From: a virus
Reading direction: 5' to 3' (one strand)
Length of the DNA: 64,000 bases
Virus record (IMG/VR): IMGVR_UViG_3300044641_009805
Span: 62,001 to 126,000 of that record
The translations under genes and the position numbers were made by a program. The notes beneath the pieces were generated by a model. The model ran no database searches. It had not been told where the DNA came from and saw only the letters and a program-made list of their open reading frames with translations. This document shows positions 35,562-44,494 of the stretch, in pieces (position 1 is the first letter of the stretch; every line of letters starts with the position of its first letter).

Positions 35562-35855
35562 TTAAAATTCTAAATGAATATCTAACTTTTTTTGTTCTGC
35601 TTTCAAAAGAACAATCTCTTTTTCAGGTCTCCACCCATTTTTCCATTTTTCTTGGTTGGGTCTTGCCCATAACGTCTCACAGCTTTCACAGCATCCAAAG
35701 CTTTTATAAGATTTTTCATCTTCTGAAGATCTAAAAATACATTCGCAGACTGGACAAATCAATGGTACAATTTCTCTTGCAATTTTTGGTTTGATCACGT
35801 AGTAACCTGAACATTCTTTAATCAATCTTTCGTGCGAATAATCTTTCCACGTCAT
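35562..35855 (-). CDS. Zinc-ribbon protein, 97 residues
   Basis: PLICPVCECIFRSSEDEKSY, followed by GCCESCETLWARPNQEKWKN, supplies two CxxC pairs about 20 residues apart, with a GYYVIKPK lead-in and a Trp/Lys-rich second half. The start overlaps the SbcCD stop (ATGA at 35852-35855). Could accompany terminase or recombination proteins. Function unknown. Confidence 0.75.
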   Translation of the reverse strand: MTWKDYSHERLIKECSGYYVIKPKIAREIVPLICPVCECIFRSSEDEKSYKSFGCCESCETLWARPNQEKWKNGWRPEKEIVLLKAEQKKLDIHLEF

Positions 35856-38800
35856 GTGACAACCACCTTGGAATCTTTTTCTTGCTTGGTTATTTCGATA
35901 ATATGATCTGCCATATCTTTTATTCCATCCACATGGGTAATCATCAAAATTGTCTTAAAATACCTCTTCAGGCTATTGAGCAATCTACTACATGCTTCCA
36001 CTCCAGATTCGTCTAACGTTCCAAATCCTTCGTCAATTATAAACATATCCAATTTTGGAAGAGTTGAAATATTAACTAAGGCTACTCTAATTGCAATTGA
36101 TGAGATGGTTTTTTCCATTCCTGAACATAACTCAATTATCCTCCTGCTGTCTCCATAGTTGATGTATATTTCCGTAGAGTCTGTTTCATCATCATTTTCA
36201 AGTTCTACTGTAAAATCTACGATACCTTGTAAGATTTTTGAAATCTCTTGATTGATGACAGGAAGCTGAGTTTTCGTGATCATTAAAGGAAGACCTTTTT
36301 TTGAAAAGGCATCGCATATCATTTCCGTCGATTTCATCTCACGAATCAAACTCTCTCTAGAATCTTTTTCAGATTTCAATTTTTCTAGATCAGATAAAGC
36401 TCTTCCATGCTGAGTCGCTAATCGTATCTTTTCATCGTCATGATCTCTAGCAATACTAGATAATTCTTCTAATTTTGAACGTAAGGCAACAACCTCATAA
36501 TTTTCATTATTTTTTAAAGCCTTTTGAATGTCAACTAACTTGGTCTTTGCTTCTTTTAAGTTCTCTAAACAAATCTCGCAGGAAGATTTGCACTTTTCAA
36601 TTTCTGTTTCTTTCTTAGAGATTTCCAATTTGATGTTAGACAATAAACCAACAGCTTTTTCATATTTAGAGATTTTTGAAATTATGGAATTTTTATCTAA
36701 CAAATTTAAAGAGTTGATTGCCTTGTCAAGAGATGCTTTTATATTGGCTTCTTTTTCTTTTTGATTTTGAAATTTTGACTTATCTAAGTGAGCATCTTTG
36801 ATGAATTTGCACGTGGGGTATTCATCACCACAAGGGACTTCATCCAACAACGCAAGAGATTTTTGTTGTTGTTTTAAAGTAGCAGTTTCTAACTCGTAAG
36901 AATGTTTTAGACTTGTGATAGATTTTTCGATAGAATCTATTGCGGTAAGTTTGGTTTTAAGTTCATCAATGTCTTCACTTTCAATAAAAGAATTGACAGT
37001 TTCAAGTTTTGAAGTTAAAGATGATATTTCTGCTTTTAATGAATCGATATAAGAAGAGCATTCTTGCGCTTGCTTTTCTAGCGAAGAAACTTTTTTCTCT
37101 TGAGCTTCAAGCTGAATTTTTGTTACTGGCTTTAGATCTTTATGCAAAGACAGTTTGTACTTGACGTCCGTTAGCAAATTTTGAGTATCAGATATTTTGA
37201 TCTGCAGATCTTCAATCTTTTTTTGAAGGTCTATACAAAGATCTTCTCCTTGTTTCTTCAAGGCATCCCAATCTTTTTCTGGGTAATTCTTTAACCTTGC
37301 TTTAAATCCATTTAGCTCTTTGTTGCAATTTTCGTACATTTTATCAAAGACATCTAAATCTAGAAATCTAGACAACAATGATCTTCTTTTGGCTGATGAT
37401 AATGCAATGAATGCGTTGGTTTCTCCTTGCGCAGAAAAAGAAGTCAGCAAGAAGTCATCAGGAGATCCTAACAACGATCTAATGATCTTTTCAGTGTCTG
37501 TTCTTTGCTCGCCGCCTAGATCTTCTGCTTCATCGTCATTAATCTTAAAAAGGTTAAGAGCTGTTGAAGCACTTACTCCGCCTTTTTTATTCAGCTGTTT
37601 TGTCGTTTGCCTTTCTACAACATAAGATTTACCGTTATGTTCAAATATTGCCCTGGATGAACAGTAAGGCTTTCTTACGTTACAAACGTAAATGTTCTTC
37701 ATGGATCCTCTATCGGTCGTGTTGAATAAAGAATACATGATTGTGCCTATAATCGAAGATTTTCCAATCCTGTTGGGACCAAAAATTCCTACTATTCCAT
37801 TCAAGTTTGAAAAATCTATCTCATTGCCTTCGCCATAAGCAAAAATGTTATCCCATTTCAACTGTTTAAGAGACCATGAAGATCCTCTAGCTAAATCATC
37901 CGTCGTTGTGACCAAAGAAAGATACTTTTTTACATCATTTTCTACCGCTTCCCAGTTTACGTTAGAATACTTGTTTTCTTTTGCATAAGAACGCAAAAGA
38001 GATAAGATCACTTCATTAGATCTAATATCAGATTTCTCTATTACAACATCTGACGTTGAGATTTTTTTCGTCTCTACTTTACAGTCTGTTTTAAAAGTAA
38101 CTTCCGTTGCTTGAAATGTAGTTTTCAGTTGATTAGAAATCGTCTGAATGTCACCTTGTGACATTGGTACGTTAGATCTAATACGAAATCTTGACTGCTT
38201 TGGATAAAGCAAAGCTTCGTTGATTAACTTTTCATGATTCTCTTGCCAATCAATCGTTACGTAAGGCTTAACATTAGGAAGTTGACAAAACTTAACATCC
38301 CAGTTGGATGCTGAACCAATATCCCAAAGCAAATATCCATGATCTAACTCTTCTGCGTAGTTTTGCTGAATGGGTGTACCTGGAAATCCTATCCAAGGCT
38401 TTCCATCTCTGTAGGCTAACATTTGTCGTTTGTGTATGTCACCTAGAAATACAAAGTCATATTCATTGAAAAAATCAGTGCTGATGCCTTCTGTTATGTC
38501 CCATCCTGTTTCCGTTACGCATCCTCTTACTGATCCATGGAAACACGCGATGTTGATCATTCCTGGGACTGGTTTTACATCTTTCCAACCTTCTTCGTCA
38601 AAGAGACTAAAAACACACCAATTGTATCCAGGAGAAAATTCGTAAGTACCACTTTTCTTGTAGAGCTTTATCCGATCATTTTTCATTGCATCAACAATCG
38701 GAGAAACTGCGTCTTGCCTAGAAAGATTAGTTAGGTTACCATCATGGTTACCCAATATGATGTGCACCACTGCAACTTCAGACATGGCATTTAGCCACCA

Positions 38801-38989
38801 CGTTAGTTGGTTGATGTATTCAGGAGAAATTCCTGATGTTTTTGTATGAAAGATATCACCACCAATGAAGATGTGGTCGACGCGGCTCTTCTTACAGTCA
38901 TTTATAAAAGCAGAAAATATCTCTCGATATTCATCATGTCGACTAAGCCCACGCCAGTGCACGTCTGCTGTATGCGCAATTCGTAGCAT
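35852..38989 (-). CDS. Fused SbcD-SbcC (Mre11-Rad50; T4 gp47-gp46) nuclease-ATPase
   Basis: 1045 residues in one open frame. The Mre11-type phosphoesterase (1-about 350) shows HTADVHW (6-12), GGDIFH (43-48), GNHD (80-83), FHGSVRG and GDIHKRQ (183-189). The Rad50-type part begins at SWSLKQLKWDNIFAYGEG and has Walker A GPNRIGKS (404-411), long coiled coils around PCGDEYPTCKF (about 720, the hook region), the signature SGMEKTISSIAI and Walker B MFIIDEGFGTLDE near the C-terminus. In T4 these are two genes. The complex resects DNA ends in recombination-dependent replication. A 10-bp palindrome spans its start codon. Confidence 0.94.
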   Translation of the reverse strand: MLRIAHTADVHWRGLSRHDEYREIFSAFINDCKKSRVDHIFIGGDIFHTKTSGISPEYINQLTWWLNAMSEVAVVHIILGNHDGNLTNLSRQDAVSPIVDAMKNDRIKLYKKSGTYEFSPGYNWCVFSLFDEEGWKDVKPVPGMINIACFHGSVRGCVTETGWDITEGISTDFFNEYDFVFLGDIHKRQMLAYRDGKPWIGFPGTPIQQNYAEELDHGYLLWDIGSASNWDVKFCQLPNVKPYVTIDWQENHEKLINEALLYPKQSRFRIRSNVPMSQGDIQTISNQLKTTFQATEVTFKTDCKVETKKISTSDVVIEKSDIRSNEVILSLLRSYAKENKYSNVNWEAVENDVKKYLSLVTTTDDLARGSSWSLKQLKWDNIFAYGEGNEIDFSNLNGIVGIFGPNRIGKSSIIGTIMYSLFNTTDRGSMKNIYVCNVRKPYCSSRAIFEHNGKSYVVERQTTKQLNKKGGVSASTALNLFKINDDEAEDLGGEQRTDTEKIIRSLLGSPDDFLLTSFSAQGETNAFIALSSAKRRSLLSRFLDLDVFDKMYENCNKELNGFKARLKNYPEKDWDALKKQGEDLCIDLQKKIEDLQIKISDTQNLLTDVKYKLSLHKDLKPVTKIQLEAQEKKVSSLEKQAQECSSYIDSLKAEISSLTSKLETVNSFIESEDIDELKTKLTAIDSIEKSITSLKHSYELETATLKQQQKSLALLDEVPCGDEYPTCKFIKDAHLDKSKFQNQKEKEANIKASLDKAINSLNLLDKNSIISKISKYEKAVGLLSNIKLEISKKETEIEKCKSSCEICLENLKEAKTKLVDIQKALKNNENYEVVALRSKLEELSSIARDHDDEKIRLATQHGRALSDLEKLKSEKDSRESLIREMKSTEMICDAFSKKGLPLMITKTQLPVINQEISKILQGIVDFTVELENDDETDSTEIYINYGDSRRIIELCSGMEKTISSIAIRVALVNISTLPKLDMFIIDEGFGTLDESGVEACSRLLNSLKRYFKTILMITHVDGIKDMADHIIEITKQEKDSKVVVT

Positions 38990-39014
38990 TATCTAAATGT
39001 AACGTAGATAATGC
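38986..39014 (-). promoter_or_regulatory. Palindrome over the SbcCD start codon
   Basis: GCATTATCTA (38986-38995) and TAGATAATGC (39005-39014), perfect 10-bp arms with a 9-nt spacer. In the mRNA the hairpin would contain the ATG (38989-38987). Operator or translational control element. Confidence 0.6.
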
Positions 39015-39027
39015 GTATGTTCATATC

Positions 39028-39942
39028 TCATGCTCCGCTGACAATTTTTCGAACGTCAGCAAATCCTTTTGCTAGTTCGATACCTTTCACTGTTGTTGCA
39101 GTTCCCTCAACGAATCCTAACAATGATGCACCAGCTTTAAGCGCGCCTGCTAATCCTTGAAAAGCAAAATATATCAATAAAGCCTTATAGATTAATTCTG
39201 CTGTTTTTTGTTCTGACTTCGAAGATTTATATCTTTCGTAAGATAAAACTTCTTTTTCGCCAGCCGTGTGAAATCCTTTTTCAGCTAAAAACTTATATAC
39301 GAAATACGAAAGTTTGCTAGGGATTACAAATTTTATAAATTTTTGCTCAAAAGCGTGAGTAACATGTTCAGCTTTTTCAAAGATTGAAGCTAATTTTTCA
39401 GCTTTCAAATAGACAGCCAACTTAGTTAAGCCTTTAAATAACAAAGGTAAACCTCCGATGATCGCTAATCCTACTCCTACGCCAGCTATTATTCCTGCTT
39501 CATGTAAGTTTTTTCTTTGTTCGACGTAAGAATTATCGGACAATACAACATACATTTCTTTTAATTCTTTTGCTTTTGCGTAGATAGGACCAGATAATTC
39601 TTCTTCAGCAGAAGCAAGAGGATTTTCTTTACCGAGAGACTGAGCTAGCTTTAATGTTTCATCTAACTCTATTGATTCTCCTGTCGACTTCATTCCTTCT
39701 TTGAGTGCATTGACGATTGTCAATATCTCTGGAGGGATCGTCTGCATCATGTTTATCTTTTCAGAGATAACGTTTGCCCACTCGTTTGCCGCTTCCTTAA
39801 ATCTATTAGTAACTGCAACTGACAATTTTTTTATTGCATCTTTAGCAGAATCTAAAAATCCTTCTTCAAGGAGCTGTTGAATTGCTATTTCTTCTTGGAT
39901 TATTTCTCTAATCCTAGCTTCTGTAATTACGTACTTTCTCAC
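39028..39942 (-). CDS. Head-signal family protein with membrane segments
   Basis: 304 residues. The N-terminus YVITEARIREIIQEEIAIQQ, then LLEEGFLDSAKDAIKKL, is a variant of the signal helix; LLEE/G (24-28) is a good (L/I)xE site and GFLDSAKDAI matches the 23518 protein. Two hydrophobic stretches follow: IIAGVGVGLAIIGGLPLLF (about 151-169) and YKALLIYFAFQGLAGALKAG (near 255). A protein packed in the head and then membrane-inserting would fit an ejected protein that acts on the host envelope (inference). No enzyme motif. Confidence 0.7.
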   Translation of the reverse strand: MRKYVITEARIREIIQEEIAIQQLLEEGFLDSAKDAIKKLSVAVTNRFKEAANEWANVISEKINMMQTIPPEILTIVNALKEGMKSTGESIELDETLKLAQSLGKENPLASAEEELSGPIYAKAKELKEMYVVLSDNSYVEQRKNLHEAGIIAGVGVGLAIIGGLPLLFKGLTKLAVYLKAEKLASIFEKAEHVTHAFEQKFIKFVIPSKLSYFVYKFLAEKGFHTAGEKEVLSYERYKSSKSEQKTAELIYKALLIYFAFQGLAGALKAGASLLGFVEGTATTVKGIELAKGFADVRKIVSGA

Positions 39943-39957
39943 AATAACTAATTATCA

Positions 39958-40941
39958 CTAAAATGCAAAACTTACTGCAGTAGCTTTTTTTAACTTTCTA
40001 CTAAAGTTATCATCCCAGCTCATTGGTTTTGCTTCTTTTAATGCTTCTTCAAATTCAATTTTAGACATGCTACCTGGGTCTCCCCATGGACGAACATCGA
40101 CTACGATGACGTCTATATTATATTCCTGCAACTTTTTCGCTATTTTAGGAGTCTTTTTGTCCCACATGTCTCCGTCTAAAGATAATGCAATTGGTGTGTT
40201 GTGTAGTAAGATTTTATTAAAGATTTCGTGTCTCTCGTCAAGATCCGATCCTAATATTGCAGTAGAGTTTTCTGGGCACTTTACTAGATCGAATGAACCT
40301 TCTACTAGCACCAATCTCTTTGACCAATCTATGTTTAGATCGTTAAAGACGATAGGATTTTTATCTACGTCTGGGCTATCATACTTTGGCTTTTTGTCCT
40401 TATCGATCGCTCTAGCTACAAAAAAATTTAAATTTCCTTGCGCGTCAAATGAAGGCATGATGATTCTTCTCTTCCATCTAGGCTCATCAGAAACTCCTAG
40501 TTTGAAGTACCAAGCATCTCTGTCAGTAAGTCCTCGAGAGTACACATAGCGCCAGGCGGCCTTTACGTCAGGATCCATACTATTTGCTAACGTCAAAAGC
40601 CTAAAATCTTTTGGAAGTTCGAGCTTTTGTTTTTCTTCTTTTTCACCAGTCACTAGCTGAAAAGAGTTGTCAAATAGCCCAAACAACTCTTTGAATTCTG
40701 CTAGTTGATTTTGCGTTCCAAATTTTCTTATTAGGGGAATTACGGTACGAGATTTCCACCCACAAACCCAACAATGATTTGCGGTGGTGTCAGTGCGAAT
40801 AGAAAGTTTCTTTTTCGTTGGATCTGCCGAGGCGCATATTGGACAACGAACATCAAAGTTGATGCCGTTGGAAGATATACGTCCCTTACCAAAAACAGAT
40901 TCAAAAAAATTAATGCTATCAGAGACCGAACGAATGGCCAC
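39958..40941 (-). CDS. DnaG-type DNA primase
   Basis: 327 residues from GTG 40941. The N-terminal zinc domain has CPIC (33-36) and HCWVC (56-60). TOPRIM signatures follow: RLVLVEGSFDLVKCP with the conserved Glu, then IALSLDGDMWDKKTPKIA with the DxD-type acidic pair. RRIIMPSFDAQGNLNFFVAR resembles the RNA-polymerase basic domain. The size matches T4 gp61 (342). It makes RNA primers with a replicative helicase, which is not in the window unless distant. The GTG is preceded by GGTTGAACC. Confidence 0.9.
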   Translation of the reverse strand: MAIRSVSDSINFFESVFGKGRISSNGINFDVRCPICASADPTKKKLSIRTDTTANHCWVCGWKSRTVIPLIRKFGTQNQLAEFKELFGLFDNSFQLVTGEKEEKQKLELPKDFRLLTLANSMDPDVKAAWRYVYSRGLTDRDAWYFKLGVSDEPRWKRRIIMPSFDAQGNLNFFVARAIDKDKKPKYDSPDVDKNPIVFNDLNIDWSKRLVLVEGSFDLVKCPENSTAILGSDLDERHEIFNKILLHNTPIALSLDGDMWDKKTPKIAKKLQEYNIDVIVVDVRPWGDPGSMSKIEFEEALKEAKPMSWDDNFSRKLKKATAVSFAF

Positions 40942-40973
40942 GGTTCAACCGTAACACATTCTAGGCGAGTTGT

Positions 40974-41531
40974 TCACATGAGGCTGGCTGCTCTTGCAAT
41001 CACATATGCATCCGTCATGTCTCTTGATGCATCAATAGGTTGACCATTTTTTTTCTTTGGCCAATCAACATGCTTCAAATCATTTTCAGACATGTGTTTG
41101 AAGACTTGTTCCTTGCCATTCATTCCGGCGATGGACGTACGCTGCATCTTTATTCCGCATAATTTTCTGGCGTGCGAGGATGAGATGTAGGTTGGATCGA
41201 CCTGAAATATTCTTCTACCGATATAAGAAACTATACCGTTAAACCTCATGAGGGTGGTGATGGTTGTTGCTGATGACATTCCTTTTTGAAATCCTAACAA
41301 CGGTTCCTCAAGAGCGAATACGACTGGTGTTAGTTTCTGTCGATGGAATATGTCTGACAAAACTGATTCAATAACATCAGACTTCTCCCAAAACGTTTTA
41401 CACTTCTTGAACTCTACTTTGTCGAGGAGAAGGATGTGAGAACCTTTGTCATCAGGTTGAACATCTTTATCTATAACGCAAACACCTGTTACTGAAGTTG
41501 AAACGTCAAGACCTAAAACAATTTTTGACAC
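40974..41531 (-). CDS. RuvC-like Holliday-junction resolvase
   Basis: 185 residues from GTG 41531. The RNase H-like acidic set is visible: GLDVSTSVTG (Asp9), FALEEPLLGF (Glu) and ASRDMTDAYVIARAA (Asp). Size and order fit RuvC-type resolvases of phages; it replaces T4 endonuclease VII (gp49), which is not seen here. It lies next to primase and SbcCD and would resolve branches before packaging. Confidence 0.85.
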   Translation of the reverse strand: MSKIVLGLDVSTSVTGVCVIDKDVQPDDKGSHILLLDKVEFKKCKTFWEKSDVIESVLSDIFHRQKLTPVVFALEEPLLGFQKGMSSATTITTLMRFNGIVSYIGRRIFQVDPTYISSSHARKLCGIKMQRTSIAGMNGKEQVFKHMSENDLKHVDWPKKKNGQPIDASRDMTDAYVIARAASLM

Positions 41532-41571
41532 ATCTGATTATCATCATCAGGTGACATCAGGTAAAATCTTT

Positions 41572-41964
41572 TTATAAGATTCCCATATCTTTTAATTCTA
41601 ATTCAGTAAGAATTAAGAAAGAGGCATTGTTGATCATGCACCACTGTTGTGCCGCTGCCGATTTTTTCTTGACGGCCGAGGAATCTAACTTCCTTTTTTG
41701 TTTGATCTCCACGACGAGTAGATCGCCATTTTTCATCTTCACAAAAAAATCAGGATAGTACTTTCGAATTTTTCCTGAAGACTTATTAGAGATGTATTTG
41801 ATAACGATCTTTTCGTAAGACCAAGATTCTACGTTTGGGTCAGCATCTAAATACTCCATGTACTTTTGCTCCCATCCTGAACGAAACTTACACTCGCCAG
41901 CTAGAGGAGAATTATGAGTACCTCTATGATACCTTCCTTTTTTCTTTCTCTTTTTTACTGTCAT
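41572..41964 (-). CDS. TnsA-like nuclease, T4 gp4-type head completion protein
   Basis: 130 residues, basic N-terminus MTVKKRKKKGRYHRGTHNSP. FRSGWEQKYMEYLDADPNVE, then SWSYEKIVIKYISNKSSGKI, RKYYPDFFVKMKNGDLLVVE and IKQKRK give the E...PDF...ExK order of a restriction-type (TnsA-like) nuclease, which is also the layout of T4 gp4 (about 150 residues), a head completion protein with nuclease fold. Assignment to gp4 rests on recall of that pattern. Confidence 0.75.
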   Translation of the reverse strand: MTVKKRKKKGRYHRGTHNSPLAGECKFRSGWEQKYMEYLDADPNVESWSYEKIVIKYISNKSSGKIRKYYPDFFVKMKNGDLLVVEIKQKRKLDSSAVKKKSAAAQQWCMINNASFLILTELELKDMGIL

Positions 41965-41976
41965 GAACTAGATCTG

Positions 41977-44472
41977 TTACCAATCGTATTTCACTCTGAA
42001 AGCTATCTTGTCAGAGTGTCGTTTCATGATGGGCTGTGCAAGCTGAGTTTTCATGATCACGTTTAGATTATCATCATGAAAATTTATGCCTGAAATATAC
42101 ACAAAGTCAGAGTCATATTCATTAGGATTCAGCGTGGATGGAACCTTCACGAATGTGGGATTTGAAGATGAATTTAAATGATTGACTGGTGCTGACATGT
42201 CTAACTTCAAAACGTGAATGTTTTGTTCACCTTTAAATGAAACTTCAAAGTTTTCCTTACCAAAGAAATACAAATGCGGACTCTTTATTGCAATGATTCC
42301 TTCATTGTAATAAATGGTTCCCACAGTATTCCACTTGCAAGTAGGTGAATCGCTATCTGCTCTATACAATCCTCCGTTGCCGTTGTCTCTAATGGTAATC
42401 TTCATTTCTCCGTTAGAGCCTGAAAGAGAAACATCTTTTATCATGAAACTGCCGGGTAAAATACTCATCCCATAGTACAGATTGCTGATATCAAAGAAAG
42501 TTACTTGATTAGAGCTAGAATCTCCTGTTCTTTGATATATCGTCAATGGAGCATTTTCTTGAAGACCTTGTCCTGATTGTCCTGCATAAATTGCTTTGTT
42601 GGTATTTCTCAAATAATTCTTGTAAGCAGGCCCACCAGACGAAGCGGGATTTTCAGGCGTGACGCCGATCGTCTCTTTTATGAAGAAATCTGGGTCTTTT
42701 TCTGCTTTATTAGTAGATTCAGAATCTTCAAAAGAGGTGTTAAACACTAATGAAGATGTCAAAAGCATGTTATTAAGGCTGATAAATCCAGGAGTGAAGT
42801 TATCTAAATCATCTGAATAGAGGTTTTGCAATTCTTCATTTTTAAGCAAATCGTAATCAGGATAGAAATTTCCATCATCACACGGCGTGATCAACAAGTT
42901 TCTTTTTCTGACCATGGGTTGATCGTAAAGAAATTCATTCGCTGATCTAGCTGTCGTTGTGCTGTTTAATGCTGATGCTGAAAGGTGATGTTGCCTAGGA
43001 AAGTTGTTGGTGGCAAAATCTTTTAAAAAGTTTTCAGTGTTGATGTAATGGCCTGCCACACCAAATGCCATTGCAATGTTGAATGGATCAGCCGTGGTTC
43101 CATCGACTTCAATAAAAGGAGTTTGTAGTATTCCTCCCCACGTATTTACGAATTTTCTAACAGGCGTTGCTTCGACAAAGAAAGGAGGAACATAAAAAGC
43201 CACTCTAGAATCAATGCTTGAAGGACCTATCGAGCTAGAAACTTGTAAGTCGGCTTCTGACATATAGTAGTTTTTTATTGATAAATCATGGACCTCTGCT
43301 CTAAGAGGGTGATTAAAAGCATATTTGTCAGGTTCATCTACGCCCGTCGCTGGATCTAGTTCTAACAGACCTTCTCTGTTAGACGTGTCTCTTGCAAAAA
43401 AACTTTTAAGAGTATTAAATCCACTATTACTTCCTTCGTAATAATTTCCGATGCACAAAACATCTGGATTTGTTGGATCAGTTCCGTTGTCTGGAAATAC
43501 CAACGGAGCTATTGTTCCGGAAGGAACTACAAAGTAACCCTTGTCAACTCCGTCAACATTGAACGAACCTGTACCTGCATTAATTTCGCTTGTACCCCAC
43601 CTAACGACTACGTGGTGCCATTTATTAAATGTCAATGCATTGTCCTGAGACTCAAATACTAAATTATTTGGGTAAGAACCTTGCGTGGCAATTGATGGAG
43701 GAATATCGGCACTGTGACTTAGCTGTAACAGCATCTTAAACCCCAGGGGTCGTCCTCGACCATCTTTTAAGCTACCTGACACCAAAGACAACGCATACGT
43801 TGATGACAGATGAAAAATGGTTCCTGCTTTAAATCCTTCATCTATATTGTTATATCTGGGATTTATGTAAAAATCAAAACTGATGGCTCCACTTGGCATG
43901 TAAGCGCCGTAGGAGTAACCTTCATGGATTGTCCCATTGTCATAGTTGGGGTACAACAGGACCGATGAAGATGGGATACCGGAAGAAGAAAAAAAATTTA
44001 AAGAATTATAGTTAACATAAGCCCAGTGAGATGATGGGTATGCACCTCTGTAATAAGAAGATAAGTTCTCTTTTATCACCATCTTTCGCACTGTGTTCGA
44101 AGTGAAGTTAAAAGAAGGTGTGAATCTTATTACGTCAAGAACTTTTTTCTTCTTTGCAGATACGCCCTGATCATTTACGAAATTTAAAAAAGATTCGACT
44201 GCATTTTTTACATCTATCGAGCCTGTCGTCGAATTCTTTTTACTTTTTATCTGCTGCTTTATTCCTTGTATCGTCGAAGCGATGTCAACGTCATTGTGCG
44301 TCGCTTCAATGAAGGAAGATAAAGGCGCTGTCTCTTTTTCTATTTTCGATCTGCGCGCAAAAACGTGAACGGATCCCGTGACGCCACTTGAGCTTGAAGA
44401 ATAATATCTACTAGGATTAGTGGCGACAGTGATGCTTTGAAAGTCGGTCGGGTTTACTTTGTATATTGACAT
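41977..44472 (-). CDS. Virion protein with LamG-like domain, 831 residues
   Basis: The middle region (about 170-380) contains ISFDFYINPRYN, FESQDNALTFNKWHHVVVRW and GSFNVDGVDKGYF, as in concanavalin-like LamG domains that bind sugars or proteins. The C-terminal end LAQPIMKRHSDKIAFRVKYD closely parallels the end of the next gene's product (LSRPVEKSPERDLTFRVRLD). No signal peptide. Last gene of the 56-42 kb virion block; probably a tail or baseplate-associated structural protein (inference). Confidence 0.7.
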   Translation of the reverse strand: MSIYKVNPTDFQSITVATNPSRYYSSSSSGVTGSVHVFARRSKIEKETAPLSSFIEATHNDVDIASTIQGIKQQIKSKKNSTTGSIDVKNAVESFLNFVNDQGVSAKKKKVLDVIRFTPSFNFTSNTVRKMVIKENLSSYYRGAYPSSHWAYVNYNSLNFFSSSGIPSSSVLLYPNYDNGTIHEGYSYGAYMPSGAISFDFYINPRYNNIDEGFKAGTIFHLSSTYALSLVSGSLKDGRGRPLGFKMLLQLSHSADIPPSIATQGSYPNNLVFESQDNALTFNKWHHVVVRWGTSEINAGTGSFNVDGVDKGYFVVPSGTIAPLVFPDNGTDPTNPDVLCIGNYYEGSNSGFNTLKSFFARDTSNREGLLELDPATGVDEPDKYAFNHPLRAEVHDLSIKNYYMSEADLQVSSSIGPSSIDSRVAFYVPPFFVEATPVRKFVNTWGGILQTPFIEVDGTTADPFNIAMAFGVAGHYINTENFLKDFATNNFPRQHHLSASALNSTTTARSANEFLYDQPMVRKRNLLITPCDDGNFYPDYDLLKNEELQNLYSDDLDNFTPGFISLNNMLLTSSLVFNTSFEDSESTNKAEKDPDFFIKETIGVTPENPASSGGPAYKNYLRNTNKAIYAGQSGQGLQENAPLTIYQRTGDSSSNQVTFFDISNLYYGMSILPGSFMIKDVSLSGSNGEMKITIRDNGNGGLYRADSDSPTCKWNTVGTIYYNEGIIAIKSPHLYFFGKENFEVSFKGEQNIHVLKLDMSAPVNHLNSSSNPTFVKVPSTLNPNEYDSDFVYISGINFHDDNLNVIMKTQLAQPIMKRHSDKIAFRVKYDW

Positions 44473-44494
44473 TCACGCTTCAACTCGTTAAGGA

